Shown: positions 1 through 5,396 of the stretch, piece by piece
Layout of the letters: each line of letters starts with the position of its first letter
Numbering within the stretch: position 1 is the first letter of the stretch
Source of the DNA: Immundisolibacteraceae bacterium
GTDB lineage: Bacteria > Pseudomonadota > Gammaproteobacteria > Immundisolibacterales > Immundisolibacteraceae
Length of the DNA stretch: 5,396 nucleotides
NCBI GenBank assembly: GCA_019090185.1
Contig: JAHRWJ010000015.1
Coordinates: forward strand, 1 to 5,396
Direction of reading: 5' to 3'
The notes under the pieces: generated by a model
What the model saw: only the letters and a program-made list of their open reading frames with translations
Told to the model about the DNA's origin: nothing
The model's database searches: none
Position numbers and translations under genes: made by a program

Positions 1-675
1 CATCAACATGGGGCACTGGCCTTAGCTGCGGTAAATCCAATTAGTCTTGCCATCCTTAAACCACCGGGTGAATGGGGCGAGCAGGGCGCCGATATCGCCT
101 TTGGCGAAGGTCAGCCCCTGGGCATTCCGATGGCCAGCGGCGGCCCCTATTTCGGCTTTATGGCCTGCAAAATCAAACTGGTTCGGCAAATGCCTGGACG
201 CATTGTTGGCCGCACCGTTGATACCCAGGGCCGCACCGGTTTCACCCTGACCCTGCAGGCTCGCGAGCAACACATCCGCCGTGGCAAAGCCACCTCAAAC
301 ATCTGCACCAACCAGGGATTAATGGCGACGGCCGCCACGCTACATATGGCCATCATGGGCAAACAAGGGCTACAGCAGGTCGCCCTGAGCTGCCATCAAA
401 ACATGGCCGATACCACTAAACTGCTAGATCAGGTAGCCGGTATCAAGCCACGTTTCACCGGGCCCGTATTTCACGAAACACTGTTCACCCTGCCCGGCGA
501 CGTCAAACCGGTATTGGCAAAACTACAGACAGCGGGGTTTCTCGGCGGGCTGGCCATTGACCCGGACTACCCCGAACTACCCCATTCCTTATTAATCTGC
601 GTTACCGAAAAACGGAGTGCCGAACAGATCGCTGATTTTACCCAGCAGCTTGGCACCGCCATCGCTAATGGCTAA
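1..675 (+). CDS. gcvPA: Glycine dehydrogenase (decarboxylating) subunit 1, GcvPA, C-terminal part (5' end outside window)
   Basis: The frame is open from base 1 to the TAA at 673-675, giving the last 224 residues; the split-type subunit is usually about 450, so roughly half is missing at the window edge. Within the visible part, GADIAFGEGQPLG (about residues 29-41), SGGPYFGF, MPGRIVGRTVD, LTLQAREQHIRR and KATSNICTNQGLMA are hallmark blocks of the P-protein N-terminal domain. In the glycine cleavage system the P-protein decarboxylates glycine with PLP and passes the aminomethyl group to the lipoyl arm of GcvH, in the cytoplasm. In the split form the PLP lysine sits in the other subunit (GcvPB), which is not seen here. 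The protein ends where a stand-alone GcvPA should end, so this is not the start of a fused P-protein of about 960 residues. The stop overlaps the next gene by 8 bases, which implies an operon. Family assignment is very secure; what lies upstream is unknown. Confidence 0.93.
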   Translation, partial: HQHGALALAAVNPISLAILKPPGEWGEQGADIAFGEGQPLGIPMASGGPYFGFMACKIKLVRQMPGRIVGRTVDTQGRTGFTLTLQAREQHIRRGKATSNICTNQGLMATAATLHMAIMGKQGLQQVALSCHQNMADTTKLLDQVAGIKPRFTGPVFHETLFTLPGDVKPVLAKLQTAGFLGGLAIDPDYPELPHSLLICVTEKRSAEQIADFTQQLGTAIANG

Positions 676-1870
676 CAGCAACCTGCCAGCGACCCGCTGG
701 CGTGACATCGCCGTAGTCTTCACCGCAGGTGTCGCCGCCGCAATCATGCTTGCCAAAGGCAGTGCCGCAGCCCCTGCAGTACAGCAGCAACTCAACCTTC
801 AGCTAGCCCAAATTGGCTGGTTAATGTCGATTAGTAACCTGGCGACACTGCTGTTTGGTGCTATCTCTGGCCAGCTTGGTAGCCGGTTTGGGCTCACCAC
901 CATGATCAAAACCGGCCTGCTGATCATGACGTTGGCAGCCCTGGCATCACTACTCTCAGAAAGCTTTGCTACCTTGTTGACCGGTCGCGCAGTCGAAGGA
1001 GTTGGCATTGTTTTAGTCACGGTCGCAGCGCCAGCATTGATTGCCGGATTAGCCCATAGCAGTGATCGCAGCATGGCCATGGGCATCTGGGCACTGTGGA
1101 TGCCCGTAGGCAGCGTCTGCATTATGCTGCTATCGCCAACCTTAATCAGCTGGTGGGGCTGGCGCGGTCTCTGGCTGTTTGCCGCACTGGCGAGCATGGC
1201 CGCCTGGCTACTCATACAAACCGCCCGCCCCGGTAGAGCCGGCGAAAACCCCGCGGCCCAATCACCTGGTGATTTCGATCTATCCGCATTAAAAGCCGTT
1301 GCGCCCTGGTTACTGATGGCTATTTTTGCCTGCTTTAGTTTTCAATTCTTCAGCGTCTTCACCTTCATGCCGATCTATTTTAGTAACCAGCTTGGTTTAG
1401 GCCCAGAACAGGCCGCAAAAGTTGTCGCCATCATTCCCATTTTTATTATTCCGGGAAATTTGCTGGGCGGCTGGCTGGCAAAACGAGGGGTCGAGCCCTG
1501 GCAACTTATTTTGGTGCCAGCACTAATTTTATTGGTACTGACCCAAGGACTGTTCAACCTCGATGATGCTGGTATCAGCGCCACACTGCTGTTAGGTGGC
1601 TATGGCTTTGTGTTGGGTATTATCCCAACAGCCATTTTTATACAGGCACCCAAGCTTGCCAAAACCGCATCAGCGGCCGCACCCATTATTGGCCTGGGCA
1701 TGTCGGGGCAGGGACTTGGTATTTTACTCGGGCCACCATTAACCGGCTGGTTGGCGGCTGACGGTACCCACTGGCAAGCCTGCGCTGATTTATTATCAGT
1801 GGTTTTAATACTACTGGCGTCGATAGCACTGCTATTGGCGCGGGCCACACGGGAGCCCAACCCCCTATAA
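668..1870 (+). CDS. MFS transporter, CynX/NimT-like, substrate unknown
   Basis: The product has 400 residues and is very hydrophobic, with about 12 predicted membrane helices (roughly 12-33, 48-70, 79-97, 105-127, 137-158, 167-184, 212-236, 249-270, 278-297, 303-325, 337-361, 372-391). A hydrophilic central loop lies at about 185-210, as in the major facilitator superfamily. A motif-A-like GQLGSRFG lies at 68-75 after helix 2, and GRAVEGVG at 106-113 begins helix 4. The overall look resembles CynX/NimT-type anion or organic acid transporters, but the substrate cannot be read from sequence. The ATG at 668 is chosen because it overlaps the gcvPA stop (ATGGCTAA) and gives a normal MFS N-terminus. 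A GTG at 617 would add 17 residues deep inside gcvPA. There is no Shine-Dalgarno before 668, so translation is probably coupled to gcvPA. Its position between glycine decarboxylase and an alanine dehydrogenase suggests transport of an amino acid or a related small acid (inference). Confidence 0.88.
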   Translation: MANSNLPATRWRDIAVVFTAGVAAAIMLAKGSAAAPAVQQQLNLQLAQIGWLMSISNLATLLFGAISGQLGSRFGLTTMIKTGLLIMTLAALASLLSESFATLLTGRAVEGVGIVLVTVAAPALIAGLAHSSDRSMAMGIWALWMPVGSVCIMLLSPTLISWWGWRGLWLFAALASMAAWLLIQTARPGRAGENPAAQSPGDFDLSALKAVAPWLLMAIFACFSFQFFSVFTFMPIYFSNQLGLGPEQAAKVVAIIPIFIIPGNLLGGWLAKRGVEPWQLILVPALILLVLTQGLFNLDDAGISATLLLGGYGFVLGIIPTAIFIQAPKLAKTASAAAPIIGLGMSGQGLGILLGPPLTGWLAADGTHWQACADLLSVVLILLASIALLLARATREPNPL

Positions 1871-1882
1871 CGGAGCGCGAAT

Positions 1883-2935
1883 ATGCAAATCGGCATTCCC
1901 ATTGAAACCAAAACTCTGGAAGGCCGGGTTGGTCTGATACCGACAGCCTGCGAACTGCTAATCCGTGATGGTCATCAACTACTCGTCGAACATAACGCCG
2001 GTCTACTCAGCGGCTATAACGACGATAGCTACCGCCGGATCGGCGCGACACTGGTTAACCGAGAAACCCTGTTCGGTGACGCCCAACTGATTATCAAAGT
2101 CAAAGAGCCCCAACCCGACGAACTCGCCCTACTCAAACCCGATCACCTGCTGTTCTGCTTTTTACACCTTGCAGCACTGCCTGAACTACAGCAGTCCCTA
2201 CTAGACAGCGGATGCACCGCCATCGGTTTCGAAACCTTAGCAACTGACGGCCAACTGCCCATTCTGGCACCGATGAGTGAGATTGCCGGCCGTCTGGCAG
2301 TTCAGTACGGCACCTCACTGCTGCACCACCCGGCCGGCGGCCCCGGCATCATGCTCGGCGGCATTGGTGGCGCTGAGCGCGGCAAAGTGCTGATACTTGG
2401 CGCCGGCAACGCCGGTGGTAGCGCAGCATCGCTCGCAGCCCAAATAGGCGCGCAGGTCACCATCATGGATATCAACGGCAGCCGGCTCCGGGAGTTTCAC
2501 CGCCAGGCCGCTAATATCAACAGTGAATACCCCTACCCAGAATCAATTCTCAACCATCTGCAAACCACCGACCTACTGATTGGTGCGGTGCTGATACCGG
2601 GCAAAAAGGCCCCAAAGATCATCTCCAGCGAAATGATCAAAGCCATGCGGCCTGGCTCGGTGTTTATTGATATCGCCGTCGACCAGGGCGGCTGCAGTGA
2701 AACCACCCGACCAACCAGCTACGCATCACCTACTTTTCAACACGCCGGCATCACTCATTTTTGTGTCAACAATATGCCTGGAGCCGTACCCAGAACAGCC
2801 TCTCAGGCGCTCTCTAGCACGATCATTCCGTTCGCCCGGGAACTGGCTACCGACAGCTGGCGTAACAACCCGGTCCTTACCGATGCAATCAACCTGGAAC
2901 AGGGTCAAGTGAAATTGCCCGCATTGTTGAATTGA
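1883..2935 (+). CDS. ald: Alanine dehydrogenase-family NAD-dependent amino acid dehydrogenase
   Basis: The product has 350 residues and is similar along its length to alanine dehydrogenase, which interconverts L-alanine and pyruvate plus ammonia with NAD; some members also aminate glyoxylate to glycine. Expected active-site residues are present: Arg15 (EGRVGL), Lys74 (KVKEP), His95 (FLHLAA) and Asp267 (DIAVDQGG). MSEIAGR (131-137), AVLIPGKKAP and NNMPGAVPRTAS (296-307) are family blocks. The Rossmann motif GAGNAG spans 173-178, and acidic Asp196 (IMDIN) fits NAD rather than NADP. Two oddities: the protein ends about 20-25 residues earlier than the Bacillus enzyme (378), and the loop before the Rossmann fold reads GGIGGAERGK where the family usually has GGVPGV. 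A GGAG at 1872-1875 lies 7 bases before the ATG. It starts 12 bases after the MFS gene, so the two are co-transcribed. Exact substrate (alanine, glycine or another small amino acid) is unproven. Confidence 0.88.
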   Translation: MQIGIPIETKTLEGRVGLIPTACELLIRDGHQLLVEHNAGLLSGYNDDSYRRIGATLVNRETLFGDAQLIIKVKEPQPDELALLKPDHLLFCFLHLAALPELQQSLLDSGCTAIGFETLATDGQLPILAPMSEIAGRLAVQYGTSLLHHPAGGPGIMLGGIGGAERGKVLILGAGNAGGSAASLAAQIGAQVTIMDINGSRLREFHRQAANINSEYPYPESILNHLQTTDLLIGAVLIPGKKAPKIISSEMIKAMRPGSVFIDIAVDQGGCSETTRPTSYASPTFQHAGITHFCVNNMPGAVPRTASQALSSTIIPFARELATDSWRNNPVLTDAINLEQGQVKLPALLN

Positions 2936-2987
2936 CAACCATTTACCGATAATCACTGGCTGCAAAACAGGATTTTCCGCCGAGTCA

Positions 2988-3011
2988 TTGTCTTAAGAAG
3001 CCTCTTAACAA
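2988..3011 (+). other. Weak hairpin downstream of ald
   Basis: TTAAGA (2993-2998) and TCTTAA (3003-3008) form a perfect 6-bp stem with a 4-base loop. It can be extended by 3 bp (TTG 2988-2990 with CAA 3009-3011) across a 2-base bulge. It lies 53 bases past the ald stop. No T-run follows, so it is not a convincing intrinsic terminator; it may protect the 3' end or be chance. It is the only obvious structure between the ald stop and the next promoter. Confidence 0.3.
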
Positions 3012-3048
3012 ATTGCTGTAGAAGCTGGAGCCATACCAATGAAAAATA

Positions 3049-3077
3049 TTGACAAAATTGGCTAGTCTATCTAGGGT
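3049..3077 (+). promoter_or_regulatory. Putative sigma-70 promoter for the small exported protein gene
   Basis: A perfect -35 hexamer TTGACA (3049-3054) is followed, after exactly 17 bases, by TAGGGT (3072-3077), which keeps only the key T, A and final T of the -10 consensus. Transcription would start near 3084, leaving an 80-base leader before the ATG at 3166. It is the best promoter match in the 230-base gap after ald. The poor -10 suggests a weak or activator-dependent promoter. Confidence 0.5.
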
Positions 3078-3105
3078 GACGGCTTCAAACTGACAACATT
3101 GACTA
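3049..3105 (+). repeat. Imperfect 16-bp direct repeat around the promoter
   Basis: The 16 bases at 3049-3064 recur at 3090-3105 with 13 of 16 identical; the shared pattern is TGACAA-n-ATTG-n-CTA. The copies are 41 bases apart, close to four helical turns. One covers the -35 hexamer and the other lies just after the predicted transcription start, a layout expected for paired operator sites. Function is inferred from position only. Confidence 0.35.
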
Positions 3106-3165
3106 AAGCTAGCAACCTTCTGCTGCTGGACCTTACAACCAACGAATTTTCTTGTGGAGTAACTC

Positions 3166-3459
3166 ATGAACCGGATACTGAAAAACACCCTCGTTACAAT
3201 GACACTCTGCGCCACTCTGTTTGCCCAACCTGGTTTTGCAGCCTCATCCACTCAACAGAACCCAACCAGCGTACAGATGGGTGCCGACCTGATCATTGCC
3301 CGCCCAGTACAGTTGGCAGCCACCCTGGTCGGTACCGTGGTTTTTGTCGCTTCACTACCCTTTACTGTTATGGGTGACAATGTTGGCCAGGCTGCCAAGG
3401 CCCTGGTTGCAGATCCGGCTAAAGCGACCTTCGCTCGCTGCCTGGGCTGCACCCACTAA
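3166..3459 (+). CDS. Small exported or membrane-anchored protein of unknown function with C-terminal CxxCxH
   Basis: The product has 97 residues. It begins with a typical Sec signal peptide: a basic start (MNRILKN), a hydrophobic core (about 8-20) and a likely cleavage after Ala25 (GFA before ASS). A short polar stretch follows (26-38), then a hydrophobic segment at about 46-68 (RPVQLAATLVGTVVFVASLP) that could span or lie in the membrane. The last part is GDNVGQAAKALVADPAKATFARCLGCTH. I recall a group of small proteobacterial proteins with the same plan (RP, then a hydrophobic LPF segment, GxN, LVxxPxxxTF, then an RPLG-like end), often loosely annotated as multidrug transporter; no function is established to my knowledge. 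Here the end carries Cys92 and Cys95 in CLGCTH, so a metal or redox role is conceivable. TGGAG at 3155-3159 lies 6 bases before the ATG, which supports this start. It is monocistronic, ending at the terminator at 3478-3507. Confidence 0.8.
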   Translation: MNRILKNTLVTMTLCATLFAQPGFAASSTQQNPTSVQMGADLIIARPVQLAATLVGTVVFVASLPFTVMGDNVGQAAKALVADPAKATFARCLGCTH

Positions 3460-3477
3460 AGCTTCAACAAAAACCAT

Positions 3478-3507
3478 AAAAAAAGGGGCATTTAATGCCC
3501 CTTTTTT
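3478..3507. terminator. Bidirectional intrinsic terminator between the small-protein gene and hinT
   Basis: GGGGCAT (3485-3491) pairs perfectly with ATGCCCC (3495-3501) around a 3-base loop. Seven A's (3478-3484) lie to the left and six T's (3502-3507) to the right. Each strand therefore reads as a GC-rich stem followed by a U-run, so it can stop both the plus-strand gene ending at 3459 and hinT, which ends at 3530 on the minus strand. Confidence 0.93.
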
Positions 3508-3529
3508 ATGGTCTCTAATACCGCTAAGT

Positions 3530-3874
3530 TTAGCCAGGTGGCCAGCCTAACTGACGACCTGCCAACAGATGCAAATGAATATGAAAAACCGTCTGGCCAG
3601 CATCGGCATTACAGTTCATCACCAGACGATAGCCAGGTTTCGCATAGCCTTCCTGCTTGGCAATATGCTGCGCTGCTAACACCATCTGGCCCAACAGCGC
3701 TGCATCAGCCGGCACCGCATCATTCACGGTGGCAATATGTTGCCGAGGAATCACCAACGCATGCAACGGTGCCTGCGGATTGATATCTCGAAACGCGATC
3801 ACCTGATCGGTTTCATACACCAGGTCAGGCTTAATTTCACCGCTGACCATTTTGCAAAACAGACAATCATCCAT
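3530..3874 (-). CDS. hinT: HinT, HIT-family purine nucleoside phosphoramidase
   Basis: The product has 114 residues, close to the usual size (about 115-120) of bacterial HinT, a cytoplasmic homodimer that hydrolyses adenosine and guanosine 5'-phosphoramidates. The defining histidine triad HIHLHLL lies at 98-104 (His98, His100, His102), with the middle His100 expected to be the nucleophile. The N-terminus CLFCKMVSGEI carries Cys4 and Cys7, a pair common in zinc-binding members. FRDINPQAPLHALVIPRQHI (28-47) and the ending GRQLGWPPG are classic for the family. A very strong purine-rich ribosome binding site (3880-3889) lies just upstream. The gene converges on the small-protein gene and shares its terminator. 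It lies 72 bases downstream of the oxygenase gene on the same strand; a hairpin lies in that gap, so co-transcription is uncertain. Identity is secure. Confidence 0.96.
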   Translation of the reverse strand: MDDCLFCKMVSGEIKPDLVYETDQVIAFRDINPQAPLHALVIPRQHIATVNDAVPADAALLGQMVLAAQHIAKQEGYAKPGYRLVMNCNADAGQTVFHIHLHLLAGRQLGWPPG

Positions 3875-3879
3875 TCAAA

Positions 3880-3889
3880 CCCCTCCCCC
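3880..3889 (-). promoter_or_regulatory. Unusually G-rich Shine-Dalgarno of hinT
   Basis: On the minus strand this reads GGGGGAGGGG. Its GGAGG core (3886 down to 3882) is 7 bases from the ATG at 3874-3872. This fixes the hinT start and predicts efficient initiation. Confidence 0.8.
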
Positions 3890-3908
3890 AAAGAAACACG
3901 CTTTAAGT

Positions 3909-3941
3909 CGATAGCAGCCACCACCAGGGTGACTGCTATCG
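3909..3941 (-). terminator. Long imperfect hairpin between the oxygenase gene and hinT, possible terminator or attenuator
   Basis: CGATAGCAG (3909-3917) pairs with CTGCTATCG (3933-3941); after one C-A mismatch, CACC (3919-3922) pairs with GGTG (3928-3931) around a 5-base loop. This gives a 13-bp stem with one mismatch, starting 5 bases past the oxygenase stop. On the minus strand the sequence after the stem is only moderately T-rich (ACTTAAAGCGTGTTTCTTTG), with no real U-run. It may therefore be a weak terminator, a processing or stability element for the oxygenase mRNA, or an attenuator before hinT. Confidence 0.55.
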
Positions 3942-3946
3942 GTTAC

Positions 3947-5296
3947 TTATTCGCTATCCGGGTTTCGTTTTACACCGGCAGTCATCATTTTGTTCCACTG
4001 CCGATACTGACCGTGATAGAGCGTTTCATGGGTGGCGTCAGGCCCACTACTATAAGGCTTCAAACCCAGTTCAACGGCAAGCTCATCAGGGCCGTCAATC
4101 AGATCAGCCATACCCCGATCATAACCCTGCTGCCACTTCACTTCGCGGCCTTCATAGCCGCGCTGACACTGCTCAAACTCCATCAGATCATCCGGTGTTG
4201 CCAAACCGGTGGCATTAAAGAAATCCTCATACTGACGAATGCGCCGCTGACGCATGCTCGGCGTGTCATCTTTTGGGCCGATACAGTAAATTTTCACTTC
4301 GGTACGGTTATGAGCAATTGGACGAAACACCCGGATTTGTGACGAAGCCTGCTCCATCAACTGCACATTGGGATAAACCAACAGATTGCGCTGACGGTTG
4401 AGCATCCAGTCGGCCATCGCACCACCAACCCGTTCTTCAACTTCGTCCTTCATCTCCCACAGCGGACGGTTTTCTGGTTTCGGAAAGTCAATCCAAATCA
4501 CCGCGTGACCGTTTTCCAGGTCGTAATGCCCACTACTAAAACCCTTCATCATGGTGTCATCGTAAGCCACCTTGACATCATCCTTACCACCGGCAGCTTC
4601 GAGCTTAGCGCGCCGCGAGATCACCCCAACATAGTTAGCGTGAATGGTGGTGAAGTGATAACCGTCGATGCCGTTTTCTGCCTGCATCTTCCAGTTACCT
4701 TCATAAATATAAGTAGAGCAGCCCTTAAGCACCTCCAGACCCTCAGCGCTCATCGCCGAAATCATCTCTATAAACTGCTTAGACTCGGCCAGATAATCTT
4801 CTAGTTCAGGCACATCCTCACTCAGCGAGCCGAACACAAAACCCTTGTAAACAGATAGCTTCGCGATAGCGTTCAGGTCATGGCTGGCCTTAAGGAAAGG
4901 GTCCGGGTAGCCACCGCTGTCCAGGTCTTTAACATCAACATTTTTACCCGCTGAATTATAAGTCCAGCCATGGTATGAGCAGACGTGGAATTTTTTGTTG
5001 CCTTTTTGCACCCGGCACAGGGTTGCACCACGATGGGCGCAGGCGTTGATCAGACAGTTGATCGAGTCATCTTCACCGCGGGTAACCACAACCGGCTGGC
5101 GGCCAATATGGGTGGTAAAAAAATCGTTCTTTTCCGCCACCTGGCTTTCATGACAGAGATAAACCCAACCGCTCTCAAAGATGTGCTCCATCTCCAGTTC
5201 AAACAGCTCTTCGTCATTAAAAAGCTTACGGCTTACCTGAAACAGCCCCTCATCAGGCTGGTCAATAATCAAACTCTTCAGGTCATCTGGATTCAT
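3947..5296 (-). CDS. Rieske aromatic ring-hydroxylating dioxygenase, alpha subunit (benzoate/anthranilate 1,2-dioxygenase type)
   Basis: The product has 449 residues from the chosen start, close to BenA (about 460). Such subunits take electrons from a reductase through a Rieske 2Fe-2S cluster to a mononuclear iron that cis-dihydroxylates an aromatic ring. The Rieske motif C-x-H-x17-C-x2-H is complete: Cys86 and His88 (CAHRG), Cys106 and His109 (CSYHGWTYN). The catalytic block AENGIDGYHFTTIH supplies bridging Asp211 and iron ligands His214 and His219. An Asp pair at 369-370 (ATPDDLMEF) should provide the third ligand. IFESGWVYLCHES, DFFTTHIGRQP, YEGNWKMQAENG, SQIRVFRPI and RIRQYEDFFNATG resemble BenA and AntA in my memory of those proteins. 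Substrate cannot be fixed: benzoate, anthranilate or another aromatic carboxylate are candidates. The ATG at 5296 is chosen over one at 5332 because GGAG (5307-5304) is 7 bases before it; the upstream ATG has only AAGG one base away. No beta subunit or reductase follows downstream. Confidence 0.9.
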   Translation of the reverse strand: MNPDDLKSLIIDQPDEGLFQVSRKLFNDEELFELEMEHIFESGWVYLCHESQVAEKNDFFTTHIGRQPVVVTRGEDDSINCLINACAHRGATLCRVQKGNKKFHVCSYHGWTYNSAGKNVDVKDLDSGGYPDPFLKASHDLNAIAKLSVYKGFVFGSLSEDVPELEDYLAESKQFIEMISAMSAEGLEVLKGCSTYIYEGNWKMQAENGIDGYHFTTIHANYVGVISRRAKLEAAGGKDDVKVAYDDTMMKGFSSGHYDLENGHAVIWIDFPKPENRPLWEMKDEVEERVGGAMADWMLNRQRNLLVYPNVQLMEQASSQIRVFRPIAHNRTEVKIYCIGPKDDTPSMRQRRIRQYEDFFNATGLATPDDLMEFEQCQRGYEGREVKWQQGYDRGMADLIDGPDELAVELGLKPYSSGPDATHETLYHGQYRQWNKMMTAGVKRNPDSE

Positions 5297-5303
5297 CTCA
5301 CTA

Positions 5304-5307
5304 CTCC
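5304..5307 (-). promoter_or_regulatory. Shine-Dalgarno deciding the oxygenase start
   Basis: On the minus strand this is GGAG with 7 bases to the ATG at 5296-5294. It favours the 449-residue product over the 461-residue one starting at 5332. The putative promoter at 5333-5361 would also start transcription downstream of the 5332 ATG. Confidence 0.7.
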
Positions 5308-5332
5308 ATCTACTATCTTTTTGGGGGGCCAT

Positions 5333-5361
5333 ACCTTACTGCCCAAATTGCGGTTTGTCGA
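5333..5361 (-). promoter_or_regulatory. Possible sigma-70 promoter of the oxygenase gene
   Basis: Read on the minus strand, TCGACA (5361-5356) matches the -35 consensus at 5 of 6 bases. A 17-base spacer then leads to TAAGGT (5338-5333), which keeps the T, A and final T of a -10. Predicted transcription would start near 5326, giving a leader of about 30 bases. The match is moderate and the weak -10 would suit an activated promoter. Confidence 0.35.
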
Positions 5362-5368
5362 TCAAACC
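5352..5368. promoter_or_regulatory. Palindrome upstream of the oxygenase gene, candidate operator
   Basis: GGTTTG (5352-5357) and CAAACC (5363-5368) form a perfect 6-bp inverted repeat around TCGAT. It overlaps the -35 of the putative oxygenase promoter and lies 56 bases upstream of the chosen start codon. Position and symmetry suggest a binding site for a dimeric regulator; the regulator is not in the window. Confidence 0.4.
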
Positions 5369-5396
5369 TCGCCATTCTATCTCTGCTCACCAGGGC

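Noticed and set aside
617..667. GTG start at 617 for the MFS transporter
   Set aside because: It would add 17 polar residues buried in gcvPA, with its GGA directly against the start codon. The ATG at 668 fits stop-start coupling and the usual MFS N-terminus.
799..1215. A 138-codon minus-strand open frame inside the MFS gene
   Set aside because: It lies entirely opposite the transporter coding sequence, and its composition looks like a reverse-frame by-product.
2932..2953. TTGACA at the ald stop with GATAAT nearby as a promoter
   Set aside because: The spacing between the two elements is only 10 bases, too short for sigma-70 recognition.
3099..3377. A plus-strand open frame starting at TTG 3099 that overlaps the small exported protein gene
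   Set aside because: It is in another frame, lacks a good ribosome binding site and shows no signal peptide or family pattern. The frame starting at 3166 has both a strong Shine-Dalgarno and a clear signal peptide.
3439..3456. CLGCTH as a cytochrome c heme-binding motif
   Set aside because: Heme c attachment needs CxxCH with the histidine directly after the second cysteine. Here a threonine intervenes.
3737..4342. A 201-codon plus-strand open frame opposite hinT and the oxygenase gene
   Set aside because: It runs antisense to two strongly recognised genes, has no family resemblance and has no ribosome binding site that I can see. It is a shadow of their coding sequence.
4234..4350. E315 in the LMEQ segment of the oxygenase as a changed iron ligand (Asp in BenA and AntA)
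   Set aside because: Comparison with naphthalene dioxygenase places the third iron ligand further along, at the Asp pair 369-370, which is intact. The Glu is therefore not evidence of altered iron binding.
5310..5396. Possible end of an upstream minus-strand gene (open frame from the window edge to a TAG near 5310)
   Set aside because: Only about 27 codons are visible with no recognisable protein pattern, and an open frame this short is easily chance. The region also holds promoter-like and palindromic sequence.

Overview
The window looks like chromosomal DNA of a free-living gammaproteobacterium, possibly a marine or soil heterotroph. The pointers are a moderate GC content, strong GGAG-type ribosome binding sites, a typical HinT, and catabolic genes for amino acids and aromatic acids. 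The lineage is an inference from gene content only; no rRNA or other taxonomic marker is present.

Left half, plus strand (1-2935): a tight operon. It starts with the C-terminal half of GcvPA, the N-terminal-type subunit of a split glycine decarboxylase (P-protein), cut by the window edge. An 8-base overlap leads into a 12-helix MFS transporter. A 12-base gap then leads to a short, somewhat divergent alanine dehydrogenase-family enzyme. Read together, these genes suggest uptake of a small amino or organic acid (by the MFS protein), its NAD-linked deamination or reductive amination (by Ald), and glycine cleavage (by GcvP). That pathway is inference.

Middle (2936-3529): a 230-base intergenic stretch carries a plausible sigma-70 promoter and an imperfect direct repeat. 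It precedes a small exported or membrane-anchored protein of unknown function whose C-terminus is a CxxCxH tail. That gene ends at a very clear bidirectional intrinsic terminator, shared with the convergent hinT.

Right half, minus strand (3530-5396): hinT (HIT-family purine nucleoside phosphoramidase), with a 72-base gap to the 3' end of a benzoate/anthranilate 1,2-dioxygenase-type Rieske oxygenase alpha subunit. A long imperfect hairpin lies in this gap. All Rieske and mononuclear iron ligands appear intact. No beta subunit or reductase gene lies downstream, so any partners must be upstream of the window or elsewhere. A palindrome overlapping a putative promoter lies upstream of the oxygenase.

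No RNA genes, mobile elements, CRISPR arrays or clear new systems were seen. The most interesting points are the gcvPA-MFS-ald linkage, the solitary oxygenase alpha subunit, and the small CxxCxH-tailed protein.
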